64,000 nucleotides of DNA, from positions 159,748,886 through 159,812,885 of the forward strand of contig JBAIZL010000005.1 of the NCBI GenBank assembly GCA_036971475.1, read 5' to 3'. This document shows positions 1 to 12,404 of this stretch, one piece after another. A model generated the notes under the pieces. It ran no database searches, was not told the DNA's origin, and saw nothing but the letters and a program-made list of their open reading frames with translations. How positions within the stretch are numbered: position 1 is the stretch's first letter; the number at the start of each line of letters is the position of its first letter. Origin of the DNA: Prosapia bicincta (taxonomy: Eukaryota > Arthropoda > Insecta > Hemiptera > Cercopidae). The position numbers and the translations under genes are program-made.

Positions 1-122
1 CATAGGTCTTGGAGACACAGTTGGCATTGTAATGCTTTGCCACTTCCTGACAATATGCTCCATTCTTCTTCAACTTTGAGCCTAGATCTCAGTCCAGAAA
101 CTACTCCTACTGCACATGAGAA
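1..122 (+). CDS. Candidate 3' part of a coding exon (partial, unrecognised protein)
   Basis: Frame 1 is open from the first base to position 122. The other two plus-strand frames have stops within it. The segment ends GAA followed by GTAAGT (123-128), a perfect match to the intron side of the metazoan 5' splice consensus. The next in-frame codon after the splice site would be a stop, so splicing is needed to continue the frame. The roughly 40 encoded residues are Ser/Thr/Pro/Leu-rich near the end (for example LSLDLSPETTPTAHE), with a Trp-His-Cys cluster in the first third. I see no recognisable domain. The exon start lies outside the window. If this is a real exon, the following tens of kilobases without convincing exons would be a large intron on the same strand. 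A chance open frame of this length is quite possible, so confidence is moderate. Confidence 0.38.
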
Positions 123-128
123 GTAAGT

Positions 129-969
129 TTGGTCTTTATTGATTCACACCTAAATTCTTCAATTTATAGTTTTCAATATAAGGTTAATATGAGGATTGCA
201 TATATATGATTTCCATATATGTAAACATTTCTTATTATGATTTAGCAACATCATAATATGGTGCTCTATCTCACCAACTAATCAGTTTTTGTATTTCTCC
301 ATTTAGGGCTACATATTATAATTAGACTGTTTTTATTTTTCTTTGTGGAATTTATTTAAATATAGAATTTTGCTTACTAAGTAAACGATATTGTTTAATT
401 AAATTAGTCACCTTTTGAAAGGCATAGAGCAAACCTTTTTACATTGCAAAAGTATATTAAGGATGTTTAAAGAATGCAAGGTTAATAGTCTTTGTTGGCA
501 GGTTGGAAGTATACAGGAGAAGAAAGATGTCATTAGGTAATTGTTAGAAAAGAAAGGAAATGTGTCAGTAATGGGTGATTCAGCTGTAAAGAGTTCTCAT
601 TATGGTCCGTCATTTAGTAGTTCACACATGACATGATGATAAAATCATTTCTTTTCTTATTGTCTATTGTAAATATGTGTGTTTCTGTGTCTGAACTGTA
701 AATTAATTGTTTGCTTCTGTTGAAATTGACATTCTTTGGAAAATATTTTTGATATCTGTGATAAAAGCCTATCTTTCTAGAATAATTAAAGCTTCAAAAT
801 ATTTGCTGATGTGGTTTTTACTGTGCAAGATAATATTAGATGAGACAATATTAGATGGTATCGTTGGTAATAGGGCAATATTTTATTTCGTTACACTATT
901 ATCAATATAATGTGTAAATTATATTTTTTTTAAATCGGTAATTAAAACTTCTACTTGTTTAGACATATG
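129..969. other. AT-rich intron-like DNA, nothing recognised
   Basis: No repeat, RNA gene or coding signal is apparent. The open frame at 707-910 has an AT-driven residue composition and no family resemblance. Confidence 0.5.
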
Positions 970-1265
970 TAGTGAATTTATAACAAATATCACAAAAACA
1001 GCCTCTAACAACGCATACAATTTTAACCATCTGACATTTCGGTAGCTAATCATCCTCAGGAGCAACAAGAAACAAGGTTTAAAGAAAACTAAATGGAAGA
1101 ATATTTATAACAAATTTAATGACAATTACACCTTCTAATTTCACATAATTTTTTCTTGACCTTATGAACATTTCTGTTGCAAAGCAACCATTCTCAAAAG
1201 CAACAACAAACATTAAGGGAATAGTAGTTTAATTGAGAAATATTTATGTTTCTGTAACTTTACAC
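970..1265 (-). repeat. Degenerate tandem repeat (~120-130 bp) carrying two hammerhead-like motifs
   Basis: Read on the minus strand, two similar blocks follow each other. One has CTGAGGA (complement of 1,053-1,059), then T, then a weak hairpin, then GAAATGTC (1,033-1,040). The other has the decayed core TTGAGAA followed by a clean GTTGC/GCAAC hairpin with a TTT loop and GAAATGTTC (around 1,160-1,200). Both are preceded by TTGTTGCT and followed about 60-70 bases later by a similar TTTGTTATAAAT stretch, so they look like diverged tandem units. A partial third unit may lie near 1,215-1,265. Tandem hammerhead units are a known arrangement in retrozymes and in the pseudo-LTRs of Penelope-like elements. 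Stem I is poor in both copies, so catalytic activity is unlikely. Confidence 0.45.
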
Positions 1266-1269
1266 GTGA

Positions 1270-4080
1270 CTAATATTCAGCAAATTAAAGTAATTTTATA
1301 AATTTATATCAAATAACATACTTTTATTTATAATAATTACTATCCGTTGAGCGCATCCTATTGAAAAAGTATCGAATTGTATACAATCTGACCGTTAGTT
1401 ATATAGGAAAAATAAGGGTAAATATAAATATTATAGACACTATTATTAGAGAGAAAAATTATAGCCCGCCGTAGGTATAAAAAAAATGTTTGGAAAGTTA
1501 ATTAATTAACTGCTATACAGTGAATATTCGTGCAACGTAGTACCCTCGGACTGTGCGCTACCTAACAGCTATCAACACGCTGCAATCAGTAGTGCTGCAA
1601 GCTGCTACTGCACTGAAAAAAATCGCTATTTTAGCATTAGAAAACCGGAAGATCTGCCTCAAGTATGAATGAAGCAGTATAACCGAACTGTAGTACCAAT
1701 ACTAGGCTCACGTTGCACACGCCAAAAACATATATTCCCATATAATGTTTAGATATCCGGCCCATTCTCGCACTATTTAATTAATCACTGATTTATTTAC
1801 GTTATTATACGGTTTATTCAGTTAACGTTGAAATAGTTTTTTCGGTTATAGACGATAGTGATGTAATAGGGAAAGTATTATAGGCTTTGCATTACGTCTT
1901 AAAAATCGATTTGATGCGCATTTTATTTAAGGGGGTCCTACATTTCTTTTCGCAGGGGTGCCCCGATCGGTTACCGCCGCCAATGTTAGACAAATGATGT
2001 CAAATTGTATCAAATGTCTTCAAATAGAAGACAATTTAATGAAATTTTAACTAAATTTCTTCCTAATTTAAATAATTATAAATGTAAAGACCACTTGAAG
2101 AACACCAATCAACTTACAGGATAACTTGGCCTAAGGTGCAAGAAATAACAAGGCCTTAAAAGCAAACACTAAATTTTCATTCTGTCAAACTAAAATTTTA
2201 TTAAATAGTATTGAGACTACAAGGCGTCTTGGAAAGTTTCTTTCGAGCCTCATGTCATCTTGCAGCAATTTCCTCATGTTTATAAGCCACAGAGGCGTAA
2301 GTTTTATCTCTCAAATATGCGGCATATCGGCAAACGAGGTTACTCAAATTTACGTCGTTTACATTGAATATTTTTATAGACGGCTCCTAGTTCACTATCA
2401 GCTGTTTAATTGGAAAATGATCTTATTTTATCTTTAAATTATTATATTAGAATTTTTTATGCAAGGTAAAATTTGTTTCAAAACCGGCTAGTTTAAAAAT
2501 AAATTTGTTAGCCGAGGAAATATTAAGAATTAATTAATTAAGGGGATGTTTAACCCTCCAAAAACCCCTCGCCACACTGTTTCAGATTTTGCAATAGATC
2601 TGTAAACCCTTAGATTTTTTTTATTCTTCAATTACTAAGAGGGGATCCTTCTGTACCTGTAAGTTGTATTAGTAATATAAACTAAAAGAAACTTGCGTTT
2701 GATCGAGCTCATATTATTCAAAAAAGGGTACTTTTCTTTGTGTATAGAATAATACTGAATAATATTGTTCATAACAATATTTGAGATAAACTAAATCCTG
2801 TCATATTTTTATACCATTCTTCTGTAAAATAATCAACCTTTTGGTTTTTCTCAGGATACTGATAAACACTATATTCATTGAAATTGTAGTAATAATAGTA
2901 TTGTCCCTATGAGAAAATAAAATTTTTAAAAGATTGTTCTGCAGTAGGACGCTCTGACCGATGAAGGTTCTTCGAAACCGAAAAGAAATGATTCGACAAT
3001 GGCAAGGATTGGCAGAAAAACGTAAACATATGTTAGTACAATAATTCTAGTGTACAAATTTCTTTGCCACTTGAATTACCGGTATTTAAAAAAAAAATAT
3101 CTAATGATTAGCCTTTTAGTTAAATAAATAAAGTCTTTTACAGGTATTATTGTAACAGAATCTTCAGCTGATGATTGATTTCCAATCTAATTGTACATTA
3201 GGAATTTAGAATTTTAAAAAATTCGTTTGTGGTTAAAATGTTTTATTTATTTAACAAAAAGTACTTCACAGATGCTTCACGTTATTAGTAATAGCCTAGT
3301 AATTTAATACTTGAGTTCTAACATATTAAGTTCTTTTGATCTAACAATGGTTAATAAAATGTCAGCCTTGATTGAGTTTTTAAAACAGATGGAAAAAGCT
3401 CTTCTAATGGAGTTCAAGTAGATATTGACGATTCTGAAAATATATGACTTGGCAATGATTACTCCGTCACTCTTCACACAAAAGTCATGACGGTTATCTA
3501 AGAGTCAAGGAAAAAGGACCTTGTAATTAACTGAATAATTGTCGAGCAAACAGTATTTCTAGACAGGTGTTGTCGATGTCAGAAGCTGATATAAACCTTT
3601 TGTTTACCCCAAAAAATCTATTTGTTTTGATTAATGCACCAACTTTATAGGCATATCCGAACCTTACAGAGGAGGTTTTATAGACATAATTACCTTTCCC
3701 TTTTAGATTCATTACGTAGGGAGGCGTGCATAGGTTATAAAATGCCATCAGAGCAGCTCGTGCGGCAGTTGTAAAGGCCATGTCACCGCGTAACATTTCT
3801 CTGATATTTTGGCTCGAATACAAAATCTTTTAATGGTTTGCACTTAGAATAGCTTTCAATTCATCGACCTCTTCTTTCTTATGTATTGGAAACTAACAGA
3901 AGACTAGTTCCGGCATTACAGTAGACGCCTGCTCTTAACCAAGAGGTCTTTGTACATAGCGCGTAAGAGAATTTCTTGAATATACTATAGGTATAAACTT
4001 TTATTTAATTTATACCTTCGCGTTGGAACATAGGTAATAGTTAAGTAATAACGGAGACAAACTTACAATCAATTATTTGT
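1270..4080. other. AT-rich intron-like DNA
   Basis: No supported gene. A 98-codon minus-strand frame at 3,527-3,823 begins with a plausible Met and has an unusually mixed residue composition, but I recognise no family. A CCGATGA...TCGAAACC stretch at 2,957-2,982 vaguely recalls a hammerhead core but lacks a convincing stem II. Confidence 0.4.
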
Positions 4081-4085
4081 TTTTT

Positions 4086-4245
4086 AACGTGTTTCAAAGA
4101 CAAAGTCACCATCATCACAGTGTGTATAGCTAAAACAACTAAACTCTGACTCTATTAACTATAAGTTTAGGTGTTGCTTTAGCTATTTTCAGTGAGTGGT
4201 ACTTACTGATGATGACTACTTTGTCGTTGAGTAATACATTAATGA
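4086..4245. repeat. Small inverted repeat with a hammerhead-like motif in each arm
   Basis: The left arm, read on the minus strand, contains GTGATGA, T, a GAC-TTT-GTC hairpin and GAAACACGTT (4,086-4,119). The right arm on the plus strand contains CTGATGA (4,206-4,212), T, a GAC...GTC hairpin and GAGT in place of GAAA. Arms are imperfectly complementary through an AGCTAAAACAACTAAACTC-like segment, with the centre near 4,145. The GAAACACGT string matches the copy at 63,278. The left copy has a damaged CUGA and the right copy a damaged GAAA, so neither is expected to be active. This looks like a decayed foldback copy of the hammerhead element family seen elsewhere in the window. Confidence 0.5.
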
Positions 4246-4249
4246 TTAT

Positions 4250-7055
4250 GAGTTTATGTTATTTAATTTAGATTCTAATGATTTCGGACTGCAGTGTGCA
4301 CTATATAGGAAACAAAATATTTTAAAAAATCGTTGAAACTTGGTATTTTTAAGGCGAAGCACTCATTCAGGATTATTACCAGCGCCATTTATAGGGGATA
4401 TCCATGTTTAAAGCTTTGGTGTTTAGATATAATTTGTTGTTTTTGGATGGGGGGGGGTATTGCGCTCTTGGGTATAACCGGCGCAATATGAGTTCCGCTT
4501 TGACCTTCGAGCGGCGAGTGATGGGGGGAGGGGGGGAAGAATTAATGCTTTTCTGCAAACATTGGTTTTCTTGTAATTCTAACAGTTCTAATGACACTTG
4601 GCTTTGGCTAGGCTATTCTAGTCATTCTCTCACTGCCAATAGTTTTGCTAACGTTGGGCGCGTAGACTCAGACACTGAAGACGCGGCGGGAGGAGGACGA
4701 GAGTCCTAGTATGCAAACTGGCATGTAGCGGCCGAGCCAGAGCGGAACTTATAGTGCGGCAGTACATAGGCTGTGCTAGATCCTCACGTAACTATTTAGG
4801 TTATAAAATGTCATATGGGTTATGTTTGGGTAGACATATGGACTATGTCCTAGTTGTTAGGTTCCAAACTGAAAGCAGCCAGCATCGTCTAACTGCAGGA
4901 ATCAATTGGAAAATTGTTGGCAATTTATTTTATTTTTAGAATATTTATGCAGCAATATATATGTAACGTATTTGACAAAGTAGCTGAGGTTAGACTAGAT
5001 TACATTGTACAAAAACATAACTAACCCGTAGTAATTTTGAACAATATCTCTATTTTGTCAGTCTTGTAACAATATACGTGTTTTCAGACGAATGAGTAAT
5101 TTTTAGATTGTATAACTAAGCCTAACCTAACCATATACTAGGCAGCTATATAAATAAAGTAGTAGGGCATGGTTTGGTTTATATAGACATTTTTATTTAA
5201 TGCAGTTTCGCTTGTGTTGGTAAACGGAGGTTTCATTTTTGCTATATCCTAATCATGATTTACGACCATTAGTTTCTTGTTTAGAATGTAATTTTAAATA
5301 ACAGTTGAGAACGTAAAAATCGGAGTTAACCAAGCTCTTGTCAATAATACAGCAGTGTTTTAATTGCTTATTATCGAGGCTTATCTATGCATAAACCACG
5401 CCTCGGCTTTATTATCTCTTTCAATTTTACTACCTTTGTCAACGTCTATTTTAATCCGTGCCTACAAATTCTATACAGCGTTTCTTATATTGTAATGTTT
5501 ATTTAGTGTATGAGTTACATTGATTTAACGACAGCTCTAAGCAACCGATACCTAAACAGTCGGATTTCCAAAGCTTTATCTATGATTTATGTACCTCAAC
5601 TGTTTCGATGCACTAGATTTGTTTAAACGATTTTTTTAATTTAATTCGCGTTATCAGTTTCATTCTTGTGACACAAAGGTCAGATAAAAACCTCTCAAAC
5701 TCATATGTCGATAATTATTTGTATTTATTAGCTTTTTTTAATTGAATGAATAAATTTGTTTTAATTAGATTTGTCTATCAGCAATCAATTAGGAAGAGAA
5801 TAACAATAGATTATTATATAAACTCAGCAGATTTATAGGCTTGTGGGAGTTATGTTGCAATACATTAAGATCTTGTTCGGAATTAGAGAAAATAACCCTC
5901 CATGTGTCTGAAACTGAGAGTTCTAGGTTTTGATTTAACCCTGATATCACCCACCCCTCTTTGGCAAGACCTACATTCCTAAAACATACGAATCCAAAAT
6001 AAAGCCGTAAGCGTGGGCAACTAGGCACTTTCTGACCATAGCGACAGAATGTCCCATCAGATAAGGAAAGTTTCGAGTTACACAAATGGACAATAACTCC
6101 AAGGGTTTCTGTTGCAGTTGTCTAAAATGCTTGACCTTCTTAGGTAACAAAGCGGGCTGTCTGTTACAACAGCTATAAAGCTACTCAGGAAAGCGCGCGC
6201 ACACGTATGTTAGAAAAAAGGAACAGGTTTTAAAATAGTTAAAGAAGTCAGCCTATATTTTAACATTCTACAATAATTGTATACTAAGAAATAAATTTTG
6301 AATTTTTATCAATAAACTAGATCACTTGTTAGTTTAATCAACAACAATAAACTCTCCATAGGTAAACAATAGTTTATCATCTTGCCGAAAAAGTAGAAAG
6401 ATTTTATTATGCTATTTTTTATATAAATTTAAAAAAAAAACAAAATGTGTTGGCATACTGATAAAAATACATTTTCATTAACTTCTATTTTGAACGTAAC
6501 ATTTTTCAAAATCAAGTCTGTCGCTATGGAGCTAGCCTGCACCTAAAGTCTTTAGCGTGTGTGCTTTCAAAATGTATTTCTCTCTTTTAAAAGTCACTGC
6601 AGACCTTCGTATTATTCCTTACAAACTGCTCTTACATATTGTTTCTTAAATGTCACTGCGGGTAAAATATATATGGTAACTAATTTTGATATTGTATTAT
6701 TTTTCAATGGAAATAATGGTAAAACGTGTTGCGTTAGAAGAAAATGTTTAATTTTTTGAAATTTATTCATAAAATGAAGATTTAATAAAACAAAAGTGTT
6801 TATATATAAGACTGGTATAAGACTATAAATGTGTTGACGTGCATAAAGACTCATACACACACAACTACACACTCTTACATACTTAACCAGAGTAGCGATA
6901 CATTACTTTGGCCCAGAAGAGAGCATGTAAAAGAAGAAGGAATACCTTGTCTTCGCGAACCATCATTTCCTCCTAGTCTTAGCAGGAGGGGGTCATTATG
7001 ACCTTTGATCTTATCTTTATTCCGTCCAGTTTTCCTCCATTTGCCATTGGCCTCA
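4250..7055. other. Intron-like DNA with one G-rich, CpG-containing patch
   Basis: Positions 4,440-4,760 are distinctly richer in G and CpG than their surroundings, with G-runs at 4,448-4,457 and 4,520-4,537. It could be a transposon fragment or an old promoter-like patch; I cannot tell. A 98-codon minus-strand frame at 5,789-6,085 is unrecognised. The rest is AT-rich and featureless. Confidence 0.4.
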
Positions 7056-7059
7056 AGAG

Positions 7060-8836
7060 AGAGGTATGCCTTGATACTTCTTATTCATAACAAGACAAAA
7101 TTGCCTCCTTATTATTTGAAAAGAGACGGGAATGCATACTTCTTATTTAGAATAAGAAGTATTATTCTTAATTATTTCGCCGCCTTATTATTTCGAAAGA
7201 GACAGAATTGCCGTCTTATAATTTGGAAAGGGACGGAACTGCTTACTTCTTATTTGGAACAAGGCAGAACTACCGCCTTATTATTTGGACCGATGCAGGA
7301 TTTCCCGGGGTAGGAAAGAATCCGTTTATATTAGTTGTCTCATTTCCTCAGTTTTACCCCACAGGTTTCTGTTAGACCGGAACCCTGGTTAATCTGATTG
7401 CTCAAACAAGCCTTTAACCTTCACCGTCACACAAAGCACCTGAATGCGTTCAGACTCAGTGAGTAACATTTGTGTAACACTACATCAGTGTATATTTAGC
7501 GAATGCGTTAACATTTCTACGGAATATCTTAGAATCGTAATCGGAAAATGTCGAACCAAATTAAATTGGATCTCCGGAATTGTGATGAGTAATAATCGAG
7601 GAAATATCATTTCATGTTTGTGGCGAACTATTAAAAGTTTCGAACCTTCTATTATTGTGAAACTAAATTGCTTTGCCTATTAATAGATACAACTCTGTAG
7701 TGACATATAAAGCTATTAAATCTTCCCAAGGATTTTGTAATAAAAAGCTATCGGTGACGTGTTGTATAGGAAAAGCTTGCTGTAGGCCAAACCTTTGTTA
7801 AAAGTGGGATTATTTCCCCGTGATAACGATGTATTTACCTGACATTATGTAAAAATCCTCGGACATGGATTTTACAGCTAGGAATCAAAAGAAAGCCACA
7901 TCGACCAGATTAGATACGTTATGACTTTAAAAAGCAATTAAGAAATAATCCTGAAAGTCAATAATCACCAACCAAACCAAATACCTTTTCGAGGACAGTA
8001 TTTTTAATATAAAACGATATTTTTTGCAATAAAAATCTATTATGATTTCTTATATCAAAGTTCTGAATTCGTCGACTATCTCTTTTACTTAATATAATAC
8101 TTTATTATTTTTAATGAAAATATAATGAAAACCATTTTACACCAGTGAGAAATTGTTTAGTTTTATTAAAACCTGTATGACATGGTTTTGTACATGTCTT
8201 TTGAAGCCTGAGAAATTTTGAATAGACTGAAAATGTTTAAGGTTTCGTTTTGAAGACATACTGGGAATACTTTTCGCGTTTTACGCACATCCATTCGACT
8301 GTTAACGTCTATCAGTATAGAAGGATTGTGAATAGTGATAGGTTTAGGTTTACCACAATAATAGAAGGTGCGAAAAGTTTGATAGTTCGCCACAAACATG
8401 AAATGGCATTTCCTCGATTATTACTCATCACAGTTCCGGTGACCCTTTAATTTTTTTCCAATTATAATTCTAAGATATTCCCTAGAAATGTTAACGCATT
8501 CGCTAAATATAATCCTACACTGATGTAGTGTTACACAAATGCTACTCACTGAGTCTGAACGTATCCAGGTGCTTTGTGTGGTGGCGAAGGTTATAGGCTT
8601 GCTTGAGCAATTAGATTAGCCAGGGTTCCAGTCTAACAGAAACCTCTGGAGTAAAACTGAGTAGGAAATGAGACAACTAATATAAACGGATTCTTTCCTA
8701 CCCCAGGAAATCCTGCATCGGTCCAAATAATAAGGCGGTAGTTCTGCCTTGTTCCAAATGAAGTATGCAATTCTGTCTCTTTCCAAATAATAATACGGCA
8801 ATTCTGTATCGTTCCAAACAACAAGGCAGTAGTTCT
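7060..8836. mobile_element. Foldback-like element with long inverted arms and subterminal tandem repeats
   Basis: About 485 bp at 7,179-7,665 reappear in inverted orientation at 8,351-8,836 with high identity. Shared landmarks are the block from ACCGCCTTATTATTTGGACC through CACAAAGCACCTG to TGATGAGTAATAATCGAGG. The outer part of each arm is built of ~30-38-bp subrepeats of the form TTATTTGGAAAGAGACAGAATTGC, which extend on the left to about 7,060. The ~685-bp spacer (7,666-8,350) holds no recognisable coding sequence. Long arms with outer tandem subrepeats are typical of Foldback-type and other non-autonomous TIR elements. I found no clear target-site duplication, so the exact ends and superfamily remain open. 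Confidence 0.75.
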
Positions 8837-8839
8837 ATA

Positions 8840-9545
8840 TTAAGGTTAACGTTATTTACGTAAGTTTATGAATCAAATGTAAAGGAAAAAGCAGTACTCA
8901 TTAGTTTCTAAAATTTAGTTTTGTCAAAAATATAAAGTAAGATAGTATGTTTTCTCTCGGCAGGTTATTCATAAATTTACTCAAGGTAAATTAAAAGTTG
9001 GATGGGTCGTTAATTTGTTTAGTAATAATTTAAAAGTTTCTCAGATCCATCAATAAAAACCAAGGCTTTAATATTTTTAACCAGCCGGAATTAACTTCTT
9101 TGCGTTTGTGTTATGAAGTGTGCACTTCTTTTTTATCGCATTATTTGATTTCGTCCTAACTAGATATGTAACTTACCTATAGGAGTACTAATAAGGACGA
9201 CCGATTTGGAAGATGCGTTCCATTATCAACTCACACTGTAACTCTCTTATATTATTTCGAGTTGTGTAATTCTTTTTGCGAAGGTTTGGAAGCTATCCTT
9301 TGAATTGACAGTCGGGCCATCTCCCGAAACACCCTTCGTCATTAACCAAAAACTTACTTTAGGGAAGTATCACATATGTTGAAGTGTTTAGCTTTTCAAA
9401 GTAATTTCGACACCAATTGTATATTATCAAATTGTGCGCGCTTGTATGAAGTTGTTCAGGAAAAACATCTGCTAACTGTTCTTAACCCTTATAGAAATCG
9501 GAGACAGAACTCTGGCTAAATGATTAGGGTCGAATCATTAAATTG
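8840..9545. other. AT-rich spacer
   Basis: Nothing recognised between the foldback element and the 160-bp satellite array. Confidence 0.5.
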
Positions 9546-9547
9546 TA

Positions 9548-11490
9548 GGCTATACATTATTCCTTCTTGTAGCGGGTGGGCAAATCTACTTCCGCTACGA
9601 TCTCATCTAATTTTATTCCATAGATCCTTTCTTCCTCCTTCATACAAGCCACGTGACAGGTTAGCACATCATCACGATTCCGATGAAGCCTACCTCGGGA
9701 TTGCGCCACTCATACATTATTCCTTCTTGTAGCGGGTGGGCAAGTCTACTTCCGCCACGATCTCACCTAATTTTATTCCATAGATCCTTTCTTCCTCCTT
9801 CATACAAGCCACGTGACAGGTTAACACATCATCACGATTCCGATGAAGCCTCCCTCGGTATTGCGCCACGCATACATTATTCCTTCTTGTAGCGGGTGGG
9901 CAAGTCTACTTCCGCCACGATCTCATCTAATTTTATTCCATAGATCCTTTCTTCCTCCTTCATACAAGCCACGTGGCAGGTTAACACATCATCACGATTT
10001 CGATGAAACCTACCTCGGGATTGGGCCACGCATACATTATTCCTTCTTGTAGCGGGTGGGAAAGTCTACTTCCACCACGATCTCATCTAATTTTATTTCA
10101 TGGATCCTTTCTTCCTCCTTCATACAAGCCACGTGACAGGTTAACACATCATCACAATTCCGATGAAACCTACCTCGGGATTGGGCCACGCATACATTAT
10201 TCCTTCTTGTAGCGGGTGGGAAAGTCTACTTCCACCACGATCTCATCTAATTTTATTTCATGGATCCTTTCTTCCTCCTTCATACAAGCCACGTGACAGG
10301 TTAACACATCATCACGATTCCGATGAAGCCTACCTCGGGATTACGCCACGCATACATTATTCCTTCTTGTTGCGGGTGGGCAAGTCTACTTCCGCCACGA
10401 TCTCATCATCTAATTTTATTCCATAGATCCTTTCTTCCTCCTTCATACAAGCCACGTGGCAGGTTAACACATCATCACGATTTCGATGAAGCCTCCCTCG
10501 GTATTGCGCCACGCATACATTATTCCTTCTTGTAGCGGGTGGGCAAGTCTACTTCCGCCACGATCTCATCTAATTTTATTCCATAGATCCTTTCTTCCTC
10601 CTTCATACAAGCCACGTGGCAGGTTAACACATCATCACGATTTCGATGAAACCTACCTCGGGATTGGGCCACGCATACATTATTCCTTCTTGTAGCGGGT
10701 GGGAAAGTCTACTTCCACCACGATCTCATCTAATTTTATTTCATAGATCCTTTCTTCCTCCTTCATACAAGCCACGTGACAGGTTAACACATCATCACGA
10801 TTCCGATGAAGCCTACCTCGGGATTACGCCACGCATACATTATTCCTTCTTGTAGCGGGTGGGCAAGTCTACTTCCGCCACGATCTCATCATCTAATTTT
10901 ATTCCATAGATCCTTTCTTCCTCCTTCATACAAGCCACGTGACAGGTTAACACATCATCACGATTCCGATGAAGCCTACCTCGGGATTACGCCACGCATA
11001 CATTATTCCTTCTTGTAGCGGGTGGGCAAGTCTACTTCCGCCACGATCTCATCTAATTTTATTCCATAGATCCTTTCTTCCTCCATACAAGCCACGTGAC
11101 AGGTTAACACATCATCACGATTCCGATGAAGCCTACCTCGGAATTACGCCACGCATACATTATTCCTTCTTGTTGCGGGTGGGCAAGTCTACTTCCGCCA
11201 CGATCTCATCATCTAATTTTATTCCATAGATCCTTTCTTCCTCCTTCATACAAGCCACGTGACAGGTTAACACATCATCACGATTCCGATGAAGCCTACC
11301 TCGGGATTACGCCACGCATACATTATTCCTTCTTGTAGCGGGTGGGCAAGTCTACTTCCGCCACGATCTCATCATCTAATTTTATTCCATAGATCCTTTC
11401 TTCCTCCTTCATACAAGCCATGTGACAGGTTAACACATCATCACGATTCCGATGAAGGCTAATGTACCTCGGGATTGCGCCACGCATACA
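9548..11490. repeat. 160-bp satellite array, ~12 copies
   Basis: Units start at CATACATTATTCCTTCTTG and recur at about 9,550, 9,710, 9,870, 10,030, 10,190, 10,350, 10,513, 10,673, 10,833, 10,996, 11,153 and 11,316. Most are 160 bp. Several are 163 bp because of an extra ATC in the CTCATCATCTAA segment, and one is 157 bp from loss of TTC. Almost every unit keeps CCACGTG(A/G)CAGG, so a CACGTG E-box recurs every 160 bp (the last copy has CATGTG). The unit from 9,870 and the unit from 10,513 share the same diagnostic variants, as do their followers. This suggests a ~643-bp (four-unit) block duplication. Each unit reads as a ~69-codon frame, but the period is not a multiple of three and a stop closes every unit, so I do not call it coding. 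Confidence 0.95.
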
Positions 11491-11492
11491 TT

Positions 11493-12400
11493 ACCCATGC
11501 TCTTATTTATCCCTATATTCCTCAAGTACCAGTCCAAGGCTGTATTATGCTTGTATTTAAAATAAACCTTTCATCCACAGCCTTCCTGAATCACACTTTC
11601 TAACAACTCAGTACATCCGAGTATATGGTCATTTTGCCCACATCGACCACACAAGTATAACCGTGTCTATATGTAATTCCAAGTGCCCATCATTGCGTTA
11701 CGCACTCATATTACCATGTAAGGAATGCAGTTACGCTGAAGCTACGAATTATGATAATACTGTAGCTACTTGTCTATTGCATTTGATATTCATCACGCTT
11801 CATACACAAGGGCAAATTCAGCTCAGTATTTACTTCAGTTTTTGAACCTAGTTGTTATGAATAAAGCTAAACTGTTTTCGAAAACTAGCCTAGTTGGCAT
11901 ATCATCTATATAAGTTTATTTAGAAAATTACTGTACCTTCGAAACCTCCCTGTTATAAACCTCAAGAAAAACGAATTTCCCAGTCTGATTTGTAACCGTA
12001 AATACAAAAGCCAATATAAAATCAAACACTTTATTTAGACAGCAAAAAATACAAACAAGTAGTTTTATTTTAGGTGCAGAACCAAACAAAGTCTGGGAAG
12101 GAAAATACACATGCTTGGAACAGTAAAGACGTACTAAATCCGTCTGCCTTCATCAATAAAAAGCAGCGTTCGGATAATTAAGTATAATAATATATACTAG
12201 TGAGGTGTGAGATGACGTGATCGTCAATCATCGTACAAATTTGGCTCGCATTCGGGTGCATTCGCTCACGTGTCTCTAGAAATAAAATTATTGACTCTAT
12301 AATTTATATCTTATTTGTATTTTAAAATTATTAGAAATGTTGAGTTTTTTAGTTCCCAATTATTATGATTGCCATCGTCTCTAGAAATGTCTTTTTTATC
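11493..12400. other. Intron-like DNA, nothing recognised
   Basis: Short open frames at 11,663-11,845 (+) and 11,928-12,110 (-) have no recognisable features. Confidence 0.45.
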
Positions 12401-12404
12401 ACTG

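Noticed and set aside
2957..2982. CCGATGA ... TCGAAACC as a hammerhead
   Set aside because: Only a hairpin overlapping the core can form; stems I and III are missing.
3527..3823. 98-codon minus-strand frame as a gene
   Set aside because: Plausible composition but no family match and no exon signals.
5789..6085. 98-codon minus-strand frame as a gene
   Set aside because: No recognisable domain or context.
9520..11338. Series of ~69-codon frames with similar protein sequence
   Set aside because: Each is one satellite unit; the 160-bp period changes frame and a stop closes each unit, so no continuous protein is possible.
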